Of a stretch of 10,900 nt of DNA, positions 1-7,203 are shown piece by piece. Both the position numbers and the translations under genes were made by a program. This DNA comes from JANQIV01 sp050117315 (GTDB lineage: Bacteria > Bacteroidota > Ignavibacteria > Ignavibacteriales > Melioribacteraceae): assembly GCA_050117315.1 (NCBI GenBank), contig JASFMY010000171.1, forward strand, positions 1 through 10,900, read 5' to 3'. Positions within the stretch are counted from its first letter, which is position 1. Each line of letters begins with the position of its first letter. Under the pieces are notes generated by a model that worked only from the letters and a program-made list of their open reading frames with translations, ran no database searches and was not told the DNA's origin.

Positions 1-86
1 AGTTCGTCTCTGCTTTTTGTTGGTATTTTTATTTCCTCTATTGGTGTTGCTCCTAATTCCAATTGTATCTCGAATCTTTTGCGCAT
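1..86 (-). CDS. ISNCY-type transposase, N-terminal fragment (runs off window)
   Basis: This is the first 28 codons of a gene read leftwards off the window edge, beginning MRKRFEIQLELGATPIEEI and continuing to KSRDEL. From memory, an N-terminus of this shape (short basic start, 'QL.LG..PIE.IK.P.KSRDELP') is typical of ISNCY-family transposases of Bacteroidota and relatives. The call rests on that recalled pattern, since no catalytic DDE residue lies inside the window. The start at 86 is set by an AAGGAG ribosome binding site at 95-100, 8 nt upstream; there is no earlier in-frame ATG before the upstream stop. Whether the element is intact cannot be judged from this fragment. The oppositely oriented open frame over the same bases is a pyrimidine-rich shadow. 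Confidence 0.7.
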   Translation of the reverse strand, partial: MRKRFEIQLELGATPIEEIKIPTKSRDE

Positions 87-235
87 GGGGCGTTCTCCTT
101 GGCTTTTTTCGGCGAATCTTGATGAGGTTTTTGCCTTTTTATGCGAATTTAATCTTTTTCTCTCTCTTTTTCAGCTTGCTTTTTCTCCTTAACTTATTTT
201 ATTCCCTCCACTTATCGTTTTACGTCCAGGCACTA
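1..235 (-). mobile_element. Insertion sequence end (ISNCY-like), partial
   Basis: The transposase start at 86 is preceded by about 150 bp of purine-rich, non-coding leader. The outer boundary is placed near 235/236. Outside it, minus-strand codons still read as a membrane protein (ending around FNDFNYYI-like residues). Inside it they stop making sense, and the sequence begins TAGTGCCTGGACG on the minus strand. That terminus is an inference: the other inverted repeat and the target duplication lie outside the window, so the exact edge may be off by several bases. Confidence 0.55.
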
Positions 236-433
236 TGTAATAATTAAAATCGTTTATGAACGGTTCTATAAAAGCATAGCTTATTTTTATTGTTAAGGCA
301 ATTAAAAGAAGTAAAAAAAACTGTTGGGCAGTGAATCTCTTTTTTTAACAAAAAGGGATGTTGCTACGAAAATTCCGTTTAAGAATCCCGTAACACCTAG
401 GAAAAATGATATTTCATTGATTGTTATGTTCAA
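236..433 (-). pseudogene. Decayed N-terminus of a multi-helix membrane protein (AraC-type membrane regulator-like)
   Basis: Minus-strand codons from about 433 read through NEISFFLGVTGFLNGIFVA, then SLFVKKRDSLPNS. They hit TAA at 302-304 just after a run of eight T (plus-strand A at 313-320). One more base in that run would continue the protein as LLLIALTIKISYAFIEPF and on to the insertion-sequence edge near 236. The pattern is a hydrophobic helix, a 'KKR..LPN' loop and a second helix. It resembles the start of Bacteroidota AraC-family regulators that carry an N-terminal membrane domain, but the family call is tentative. No ATG is found: a TTG at 431-433 is the nearest possible start and lacks a clear ribosome binding site. 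The gene looks broken twice, by the frameshift and by the IS insertion. The 110 bp between it and atpC hold nothing I can name beyond a loop-less palindrome at 506-515. Confidence 0.5.
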
Positions 434-543
434 TTCAATTAATAGAATATTCTTCTAAATCTAAGGAATTAAGATCATAAATATGAAAAGAATTTCTATA
501 TAAAAAGAAGCTTCTACTAATTAAATTGTTAAAAGGAGATGTT

Positions 544-960
544 CTAACTATATTTTTTTTTCAGTTTAAGCCTGTTTATTGCCCTTTTCAAAGCTACTTC
601 TGCTCTAATCAAATCTACACTTTCCTTTTTCTGACCTTCAATGGATAACCTTTCCTTCGCTCTATCAAGTGCTGCTTCTGCTCTATTCTTATCAATTTCT
701 TGAGGACTTTCAAAACTTTCAGCCAATACTAGTACTTTATTATCAAGTATCTCAACCGTGCCGCCGCCCGTGGAATATTCTTTCACAACATTTTCGTCTT
801 CTACAATTTTTATTATTCCTGTATCAAATGAACTTAAAAGGGGCGCATGATTATAAAGTACCTGGAAATTTCCCACAGTACCTGGAATTGAAATCGATTT
901 AGCGTTACCATCATAAGCTGCTTTTGCAGGAGTAAATATTTCTATTTTAATTTCTTTCAT
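544..960 (-). CDS. atpC: F1F0 ATP synthase epsilon subunit
   Basis: The epsilon subunit is part of the central stalk of F1 ATP synthase. It couples gamma rotation to catalysis and can inhibit ATP hydrolysis. The 138-residue product begins MKEIKIEIFTP and has the family's N-terminal beta-sandwich: 'GxxGNFQVLYNHAPLLSSF' at about 29-45 and the GGGTVEIL region at 65-72. Residues 86-134 form a full C-terminal pair of helices. They contain I89-D90-x-x-R93-A94, matching the I/L-D-x-x-R-A ATP-binding motif described for Bacillus-type epsilon. Many Bacteroidota and Chlorobi epsilon proteins are much shorter (about 80-90 residues) and lack this domain. The gene starts 4 bp after the atpD stop without a strong ribosome binding site of its own, so translational coupling is likely. 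No clear intrinsic terminator follows it. Confidence 0.95.
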   Translation of the reverse strand: MKEIKIEIFTPAKAAYDGNAKSISIPGTVGNFQVLYNHAPLLSSFDTGIIKIVEDENVVKEYSTGGGTVEILDNKVLVLAESFESPQEIDKNRAEAALDRAKERLSIEGQKKESVDLIRAEVALKRAINRLKLKKKYS

Positions 961-964
961 TTTC

Positions 965-2374
965 TTATGCCATCTGCTTAGCTTTTTCTACTGCTTCTTC
1001 AATTGTACCAACGAACAAAAAGGCCTGCTCTGGAAGATTATCATGTTTACCGTCAATTATTTCTTTGAAACTTCTTACCGTATCTTCCAGCTTAACATAA
1101 GTACCAGGGAATCCGGTAAATTGTTCGGCAACATGAAACGGCTGGCTTAAAAATCTTTGTATCCTTCTTGCTCTCTTTACCACTAATTTATCTTCTTCCG
1201 ACAGTTCATCCATACCGAGAATATTTATAATGTCCTGTAAATCTTTGTATTGCTGAAGGATTTCTTTAACTGTTTTTGCTACATAATAATGTTCTTCACC
1301 GACAACGCCAGGTTCAAGAATTCTTGAAGTTGAATCAAGAGGATCAACAGCAGGATAAATACCAAGCTCCGAAATCTGACGTGACAAAACAGTTGTAGCG
1401 TCAAGGTGAGAGAAAGTTGTAGCCGGAGCAGGATCTGTTAAGTCATCCGCAGGAACGTAAATTGCCTGCACAGACGTAATAGAACCGTTTGCAGTTGAGG
1501 TAATTCTTTCCTGAAGCTCACCCATTTCTGAAGCAAGGTTCGGCTGATAACCAACTGCAGAAGGCATACGTCCCAACAGCGCACTTACTTCTGAACCTGC
1601 CTGCGTGAAACGGAAAATATTATCGATAAATAAAAGCACATCTCTATTTTCTTCATCGCGGAAATATTCTGCCATAGTAAGCCCGGTTAGCCCAACCCTT
1701 AATCTTGCACCGGGAGGTTCATTCATCTGTCCGAAAACAAGAGCGGTTTTGTCAAGCACACCGGATTCTTTCATTTCAAGCCAGAGGTCGTTTCCTTCTC
1801 TTGTACGTTCACCAACTCCTGCAAAAACAGAATAACCGCCGTGCTCTTTGGCTATGTTATGAATTAATTCCTGGATAATTACAGTTTTACCAACACCCGC
1901 ACCACCGAACAAGCCTGTCTTTCCACCTTTAGAATACGGCTCAAGCAAGTCAATAACTTTAATACCGGTTTCAAACATTTCTTGAGAAGTTGAAAGATCT
2001 TTAAACTTAGGTGCATGTCTGTGAATGTTATATTTTTTTTCGGATTTTATTTCACCAATTCCGTCAATTCCTTCGCCTATTACATTAATTAATCTTCCCA
2101 GAGTGTTCTGACCAACAGGGACGGAAATCGGCTCTCCCGTATCAATTACTTTCATTCCGCGCACTAAACCGTCAGTTGAATCCATGGCAACTGAACGTAC
2201 TCTGTTTTCGCCCAGGTGCTGTTGAACTTCGCACACTAAAACTTCTTCATTACCGTCTAAATTTGTTCTTGAAATATGCAATGCATTGAAAATACTTGGT
2301 AAATTACCATCTTCAAAATCAACGTCAATCACAGGTCCTATTACCTGTACAATGGTTCCTTCGTTACTCGACAT
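965..2374 (-). CDS. atpD: F1F0 ATP synthase beta subunit
   Basis: This is the catalytic subunit of the cytoplasmic F1 head (alpha3beta3), which makes ATP from ADP and phosphate. The 469-residue length is typical. The expected motifs are intact: Walker A GGAGVGKT at 157-164, GERTREG at 188-194 with the catalytic glutamate E189, Walker B LLFIDNIFRF at 247-256 (D251), the signature PAVDPLDSTS at 341-350, and a canonical DELSEED lever at 389-395. The start at 2374 is supported by a GGGAG ribosome binding site at 2379-2383. It is the promoter-proximal gene of an atpD-atpC pair. Separation of atpDC from the genes for the other subunits is known in Chlorobi and Bacteroidota and fits this window, where no other atp gene is present. 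The gene is complete with no anomalies. Confidence 0.98.
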   Translation of the reverse strand: MSSNEGTIVQVIGPVIDVDFEDGNLPSIFNALHISRTNLDGNEEVLVCEVQQHLGENRVRSVAMDSTDGLVRGMKVIDTGEPISVPVGQNTLGRLINVIGEGIDGIGEIKSEKKYNIHRHAPKFKDLSTSQEMFETGIKVIDLLEPYSKGGKTGLFGGAGVGKTVIIQELIHNIAKEHGGYSVFAGVGERTREGNDLWLEMKESGVLDKTALVFGQMNEPPGARLRVGLTGLTMAEYFRDEENRDVLLFIDNIFRFTQAGSEVSALLGRMPSAVGYQPNLASEMGELQERITSTANGSITSVQAIYVPADDLTDPAPATTFSHLDATTVLSRQISELGIYPAVDPLDSTSRILEPGVVGEEHYYVAKTVKEILQQYKDLQDIINILGMDELSEEDKLVVKRARRIQRFLSQPFHVAEQFTGFPGTYVKLEDTVRSFKEIIDGKHDNLPEQAFLFVGTIEEAVEKAKQMA

Positions 2375-2405
2375 TTTTCTCCCGACTTTGATTTAAATTA
2401 AATTA

Positions 2406-2437
2406 CAAATTTAGTTATTAGCCGAATTATATACAAA
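2406..2437 (-). promoter_or_regulatory. Bacteroidota-type promoter for atpDC
   Basis: On the minus strand, TTTG (2434-2437) is followed by 20 nt and then TAAATTTG (2406-2413). This exactly fits the published Bacteroidota consensus TTTG-N17..23-TAnnTTTG recognised by their divergent primary sigma factor. It lies 32 bp upstream of the atpD start codon, and its upstream box begins 9 bp from the stop codon of the histidine kinase gene, so atpDC can be transcribed on its own. A TATAAT-like string in the spacer is an alternative -10 element. Confidence 0.6.
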
Positions 2438-2445
2438 TGAAAGAT

Positions 2446-5400
2446 TTAGGAAGTTAAACTTCTTGAAGACATTTTCTGATGGGATATATTGTTTACCAAA
2501 GTAACAGTAAACGTAGTTCCCTCATTTTTTTTACTTTCAACATCAATTTCGGCACCTAATAAATCACTATAGTTTTTGACCAGCGATAAGCCTAACCCGT
2601 TTCCATCAAATTTACGGGTGTATCCCTGTTCTTCCTGCGAAAAAGGAGCAAAGAGCACAGGTATATATTCCGGAGATATACCTATTCCGGTGTCGGAAAC
2701 CCTTACAATAAATTTATCGGACCCATTATTACTGAGCTCCACATTTATTTCTCCGCTATGAGTGTATTTAACCGCATTATCTATCAGGTTCGCAAATATT
2801 TGTCCCAATGCATACTCATCGGTTACTATAATATTACTATCCGCTTGATTAGCAAAATTTATTTTTACATTTTTATTATTGGCAGGACGGATATATTCTC
2901 TTACCAAACTTTCAAGCAAATGATTTAAGTCTACCTTTTTATAATTACATTCAAACGCCCCTAATTGCAAGTCGGACATATTTAATATTAAATCAATTGT
3001 GCGGATTATCCTATTGCCGGCCAACGTGATACTTTCAAAACTCTCTATTAAATCTTCATCACGAATATGATCATCCAACATTTCTTTAATGATATCTACA
3101 TAACTTAGTATAATATGTATAGGACTTCTGATTTCATGTGACATCTGAGCCAGAAATTCAGATTTCAATTTCTCAGAACTTTCGGCTCTTTCTTTAGCTT
3201 CAATTAAATCATGTTCGATTTTCTTGCGGTAGGTTATATCAGTATGAGTTCCCAACATACGGAGAGGATTTCCTTTTTCATCTTTTTCTACTATTTCCCC
3301 AATCGAGAGTATCCATTTCCAATTACCTGCTTTAGTTAACAACCTAAACTCAACGTAATATTCTTTAATTCTTCCTTCAAGATAATCACTTAATATTTTA
3401 AGAGTATTATTTTTATCTTCCTGGTAAAGCATATCAATCCATTTTTGCTTTGTTAAAGTAAATTCATCAGGGTCGTAACCAAGCATATAAGCATAATCAG
3501 GATTTACTTTAACTTCATCAGTTCTTAAATCCCAATCGTATATACCCTGCTTAGTGGCTTGCAATGCCAGCCTTAATCTTTCTTCGCTTTCTTTTAAAGC
3601 CGACTCTGCTTCTTTTCTTTTAGTGATATCTCTTACAAAACATACGTGAAATTCTTTGTTTTCAAAAAAGAGATGTTTGGATGATACTTCAACGGGAAAA
3701 TACGTCCCATCTTTACGTTTATGCAAAGTATCTATATGTACTCCCTCAGTTTCCCTGTTTGTATAACTTTCCCAACTTTTTCCCCAAGCTTCAATAGAAT
3801 ACGCAGGATCAATATCCCAGAGTTTCAATTTTAGCAATTCATCCCTGGTATAACCAAGTGAAGTACAGGCTAATTCATTAACATAATCAAAACCAGCATC
3901 TTCTGTAATCCAGAAGATTGCAACGGAAGCATAATCAACTGAGAACTGGGTTGTCAATAATTCGATTTCCGCTTCTTTCATGGCGGTAATATCTTGCACT
4001 GTACCTAATATACGAACCGGCTTTTCATTATTTTCAAAAAACGTTTCCCATCTTTGCTCAACAAATTTTATTCGTCCGTCCTTCATTGTTAAACGGTGAG
4101 TAATTACAGCAGGCGAGTGCTTTACGAGTGAATTATTATAATATTCTTCAACTCTTTTCTTATCATCGGGATGGATTGAGTTTAAAATTACTTCCAATAA
4201 GTTGTCTGAAACATAAGGATCATTCTCATAAATTTTATATAACTGGTCTGACCAATACAATTCCTTTTTTTTAATATCGTAGTGCCAATTACCTATATTA
4301 GCGATTTGCTGTGCTTCAAGTAAACGCTTTTTACTTTCAATTAAAGCATTCCTTATATTTCTTTCATTGGTCTGGTCTTGAAAAACAAGAACAACTCCGA
4401 TAATTTTTCCGTTTTCGTTTTTAATAGGAGCGCCGCTGTCGGCTATTGGAGTTTCTTTTCCACCTTTGGAAATTAGAAGAGTATGATTAGCACGGCCTAC
4501 CACAACCCCTTCAAGTAATACCCTCTTAACTGGATTTTCAACTTTGTTGCGGGTAGTTTCTGTAATAATATTAAAAACTTCTTCAAGTGATCTTCCTATT
4601 GCTTCTCTCTCTTTCCATCCAGTTAATCTCTCTGCTTCTGGATTCATTTGCTTTATATTACCCCTTTTATCGGTTATAATAACTCCATCACCAATGCTGT
4701 ATAGAGCTGTTTTAAATTCTTCATGAGATTCTCTCAACTCTTTTTCCTTAACGTATAGTTCACCTCTGATTCTTATTTGTCTTCGGTTGTAGACCCAAAT
4801 CAAAGTTAAGATTAACAACGAAATCAACATTACTATGAAAATTATCACTACTCCAATTCTAAAATCGAGTTCAGAGAAAATCTCATCTTCGTCGATTTTT
4901 GTAATCATAAACCATGGTGTACCTGGAACCGGACGAATATCTGAAAGAACTTCTACCCCCCTGTAATCGATTCCTTCAAAAATATTTTCAGAACCGAGAA
5001 CAGCCATTACGGCCGGTATATTTTTTTGAGAAAGGTTAAAACTCAGTTTAAGAGCCGTATTTTTTATATGCCTTAATTCATTCAAAAAAAGCACTTTATT
5101 GCCTTGTTTTCGTACAATTATAGTTTCTGCCGACTTGCTTACAGTCGGCCACCTTTGAATGAAGGGATACAAAAAATCATACGGATCAATTTCAAAAATG
5201 ACAACAGCAGTTATATTGTTTTGCTTATCTTTAATAGGTGCAATAAAACAGATTCCTACTTTCTTATCCATTTTAGACTTGAAAAGACCAGTAGCAAGAA
5301 CTTTTTCTTTGCTCAAAACATCTTTTACTCTATTGCTAACAACAGAATCAATTGAGGTAACTTTTGAATTAAGAGAATATAACAATTCACCATCTTTTCC

Positions 5401-5751
5401 GGCTAACAAAATATTTTCGTAACCGTGTTCATGGCTAATTGCTATAAAACGGTTAAGAATGTCAGCACCAATGGAAGACGATCTGTTCGAAATCCAATTT
5501 GTTATTAAATCAGATAGCTCCGGATTGTCTGAAATAAATTCTGCATCTTGTACTTCGTCCTGATACCAATCAGATAAATTACTGGTTTTAAGAGCAGCAA
5601 TTCCTTTTAATTCATTATACTTTTCACTAAGTATGATATTTTCTTCATATTTATAATACTCATAGCCTGCAATGATAATTATTATAGTTATTATTACAGC
5701 AAAAAGGAAAATATCACTTTTTCTGGATAGGTAGCTTTTGTTTGCGTTCAT
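2446..5751 (-). CDS. Membrane-bound multi-PAS sensor histidine kinase (orphan)
   Basis: The 1101-residue protein autophosphorylates on histidine and passes the phosphate to a response regulator. Domains in order: a membrane helix at about 14-30; an extracytoplasmic sensor region at 31-297, probably Cache-like, with 'GICFIAPIKD...VVIFEIDPYDF' and 'DIRPVPGTPWFMITKID'; a second helix at about 298-321; PAS domains at roughly 345-465, 475-595, 600-715 and 720-845, three of them ending in D-I-T plus a charged linker; HisKA with SHEIRSP at 871-877 (phospho-acceptor H872); and HATPase_c with N box LIDNAVKYT (N992), G1 DTGIGIS at 1020-1026, F box FAPFSQEEQ from 1034 and G2 GNGLGLSLV at 1050-1058. It ends right after the ATPase domain with no receiver or Hpt domain. 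The start at 5751 has AAAGGGAA 5 nt upstream. No response regulator gene is adjacent, so its partner and signal are unknown. The PAS motifs alone do not reveal a bound cofactor. Confidence 0.93.
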   Translation of the reverse strand: MNANKSYLSRKSDIFLFAVIITIIIIIAGYEYYKYEENIILSEKYNELKGIAALKTSNLSDWYQDEVQDAEFISDNPELSDLITNWISNRSSSIGADILNRFIAISHEHGYENILLAGKDGELLYSLNSKVTSIDSVVSNRVKDVLSKEKVLATGLFKSKMDKKVGICFIAPIKDKQNNITAVVIFEIDPYDFLYPFIQRWPTVSKSAETIIVRKQGNKVLFLNELRHIKNTALKLSFNLSQKNIPAVMAVLGSENIFEGIDYRGVEVLSDIRPVPGTPWFMITKIDEDEIFSELDFRIGVVIIFIVMLISLLILTLIWVYNRRQIRIRGELYVKEKELRESHEEFKTALYSIGDGVIITDKRGNIKQMNPEAERLTGWKEREAIGRSLEEVFNIITETTRNKVENPVKRVLLEGVVVGRANHTLLISKGGKETPIADSGAPIKNENGKIIGVVLVFQDQTNERNIRNALIESKKRLLEAQQIANIGNWHYDIKKKELYWSDQLYKIYENDPYVSDNLLEVILNSIHPDDKKRVEEYYNNSLVKHSPAVITHRLTMKDGRIKFVEQRWETFFENNEKPVRILGTVQDITAMKEAEIELLTTQFSVDYASVAIFWITEDAGFDYVNELACTSLGYTRDELLKLKLWDIDPAYSIEAWGKSWESYTNRETEGVHIDTLHKRKDGTYFPVEVSSKHLFFENKEFHVCFVRDITKRKEAESALKESEERLRLALQATKQGIYDWDLRTDEVKVNPDYAYMLGYDPDEFTLTKQKWIDMLYQEDKNNTLKILSDYLEGRIKEYYVEFRLLTKAGNWKWILSIGEIVEKDEKGNPLRMLGTHTDITYRKKIEHDLIEAKERAESSEKLKSEFLAQMSHEIRSPIHIILSYVDIIKEMLDDHIRDEDLIESFESITLAGNRIIRTIDLILNMSDLQLGAFECNYKKVDLNHLLESLVREYIRPANNKNVKINFANQADSNIIVTDEYALGQIFANLIDNAVKYTHSGEINVELSNNGSDKFIVRVSDTGIGISPEYIPVLFAPFSQEEQGYTRKFDGNGLGLSLVKNYSDLLGAEIDVESKKNEGTTFTVTLVNNISHQKMSSRSLTS

Positions 5752-5995
5752 CTAAATTCCCTTTACACATATTATCAAAACCTAACACAAATAAAATCTG
5801 TAAAAAGAACAACTGTTACCCTTTAAATAAGAAGAGATGTCCTTTTTGATTTACTATCGTCTAATATTTTTTTTTGTTTACTATTTAATTTCTTCAAGAA
5901 AAAAAACTACAAGATATTGTTATAATTTTTAGCAACATTAAGGAACTCTATTTCGTTCCATTTGACCAATTACAAAGCAAAAAGTCATAAATTAA
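5752..5995. other. Non-coding stretch between histidine kinase and broken endonuclease gene
   Basis: I see no coding frame, tRNA or convincing promoter here. There is a 5-bp hairpin (GGAAC / GTTCC on the minus strand, around 5952-5969) shortly after the T9SS tail, but no T-run follows it. A small palindrome, TTTCTTcAAGAAA, near 5888-5901 is flanked by homopolymer runs. The promoter of the kinase gene presumably lies in the left part, but no match is good enough to name. Confidence 0.4.
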
Positions 5996-6567
5996 TTACT
6001 TGAGCAAAATCATCTTCTTTACTACTAGAATTCTTTCTGTTTCCAATTTGTAAAAGTAAATTCCAGTATTTAAGTTATTGGACTTGAATTCAATATATTC
6101 TTTAGGTCATCTATTTGTGCAGCCCTTGTAGATTCGTAACCCCGCCTAGATTTTAAATGAGCACCGTAAATATACAACGTATCATCGCTTCCTTTTGTTT
6201 TCACAACAAATTTATTTATTACTCTCGGATCTGATTCTATCCGTTCGTTATAGTAAAAATCTATTTTATCGTGTTTATAAAACATCGCATTTTCTAAGTT
6301 CGAAAATGTATCATAAAAGTCGGCCTTTGAATAAGTATTATTCAAACAGTTGCTAAAAAACCTATCTACTCCGGCTTGAGTATCAATTTCCTGAACAACT
6401 AAAATGTCGGGATTAATTTCTTCGATTATTCTTTTAAATCTCGGTTCACGGGAAGCAGATCCTTCGGGACCATAGTTTAGCAAATTATAAGTCATAATCC
6501 TGATCGAAGATTGACTAAACGATTGAACCAGAGAAACAAATAGAAAGAATAGTATTCTATAAAACAT
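5996..6567 (-). pseudogene. Secreted endonuclease/exonuclease/phosphatase (EEP) protein with T9SS tail, internally deleted and frameshifted
   Basis: The first frame (start 6567, AGAGGA at 6573-6578; stop 6070-6072) encodes 165 residues. It has a signal peptide (hydrophobic 3-18, cleavage near SFSQS), then the front half of an EEP-superfamily fold: MTYNLLNY (N28), ILVVQEI (E60) and GAHLKS (H137). The rear half, with the family's GDFN and SDH catalytic motifs, is absent. In another frame, codons from about 6106 to the TAA at 5996-5998 read IEFKSNNLNTGIYFYKLE and then VVKKMILLK. This is a classic end of a type IX secretion C-terminal sorting domain (usual form '..F..S.L..GIYFYRL......KKMVLLK'). 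I infer that the ancestral protein was an exported EEP enzyme with a T9SS tail, and that a deletion joined the two parts out of frame somewhere between 6073 and 6106. It lies just downstream of the kor terminator. Sequencing error cannot explain the loss of the missing middle. Confidence 0.75.
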
Positions 6568-6591
6568 AACTATCCTCTTTTATGATCGTTT

Positions 6592-6627
6592 AAAATAAAA
6601 AACCCGGCTGATAGTTGAACCGGGTTT
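6592..6627 (-). terminator. Intrinsic terminator of the kor operon
   Basis: An 8-bp perfect stem AAACCCGG / CCGGGTTT (6600-6607 with 6620-6627) with a 12-nt loop is followed on the minus strand by TTTTTTATTTT. It lies 20 bp past the gamma-subunit stop codon. The opposite strand is also followed by a T-rich run (TATATTTTTATATA), so it could act in both directions. Confidence 0.85.
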
Positions 6628-6647
6628 ATATTTTTATATAATTTGTT

Positions 6648-7202
6648 TTACGCATCCACTGAAGTAGTCTCTACCAACTCCATTCCTTTTCTCAAAGCTT
6701 TTTCGTTGAGCGGTAATAAGTGGTGATATCTTTCGGGAAGTACCTTCTTTAAGCCTTCCATAATATTCGGGATTGTAATAATAGGTTTCTTTTGCAAGAA
6801 AGCACCAAGCATAATCATGTTCATTACCTTGGTGTTTTCCATTTTTGCTGCTTCGTTGCTTGCTTCAATCCCTATTATTTCAATATCTGTCCTGGTAGGA
6901 GGATTGTTGATATTTGTGCTGTCAATCAACATTAATCCGCCGGGTTTAACAGCTTTTTCAAACTTATCAACCGAGGGCTGGTTCAATGCAATAACAGTAT
7001 CAAATTTTGAAATGATTGGTGAGCTTATTTTTGTATCGCTTATAATCGCTATGCAGTTTGCAGTGCCTCCTCTCATTTCCGGACCGTAAGAAGGCATCCA
7101 GCTTACTTCTTTATTTTCAACTACACCGGAGTAACAGAGTATCATCCCCATTGAAAGAACACCTTGTCCGCCGAATCCTGCAATTATTATTTCTTCAGTC
7201 AT
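6648..7202 (-). CDS. korC: 2-oxoacid:ferredoxin oxidoreductase, gamma subunit
   Basis: This 184-residue protein is the gamma subunit of a four-subunit 2-oxoacid:ferredoxin oxidoreductase, which in this enzyme class contributes to coenzyme A binding. The family's glycine-rich start GFGGQGV is at 9-15 and the conserved YGPEMRGGTANC at 39-50. Its length matches OorC/KorC (about 185 residues). It begins 1 bp after the beta-subunit stop (TAAcATG) with GGGGAGGT at 7212-7219 as ribosome binding site. It is the last gene of the operon and is followed by the terminator. The substrate could be 2-oxoglutarate or a branched-chain 2-oxoacid (VorA-type names are used for near relatives), so the symbol is a best guess. 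Confidence 0.9.
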   Translation of the reverse strand: MTEEIIIAGFGGQGVLSMGMILCYSGVVENKEVSWMPSYGPEMRGGTANCIAIISDTKISSPIISKFDTVIALNQPSVDKFEKAVKPGGLMLIDSTNINNPPTRTDIEIIGIEASNEAAKMENTKVMNMIMLGAFLQKKPIITIPNIMEGLKKVLPERYHHLLPLNEKALRKGMELVETTSVDA

Positions 7203-7203
7203 G

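Noticed and set aside
17..247. Plus-strand frame for a phenylalanine/leucine-rich 76-residue protein
   Set aside because: It is the pyrimidine-rich complement of the purine-rich IS leader and transposase start, has no ribosome binding site, and overlaps a recognisable minus-strand transposase.
506..515. AGAAGCTTCT palindrome as atpC terminator
   Set aside because: It has no loop and a very short stem, and only a short T-run follows on the minus strand; I cannot support termination.
5104..5422. Overlapping plus-strand frames within the histidine kinase gene
   Set aside because: They lie wholly inside the sensor region of a well-supported minus-strand gene and show no family features.
5888..5901. 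Rho-independent terminator near TTTCTTcAAGAAA
   Set aside because: The T-run comes before, not after, the hairpin on the minus strand, and an A-run follows on the plus strand.
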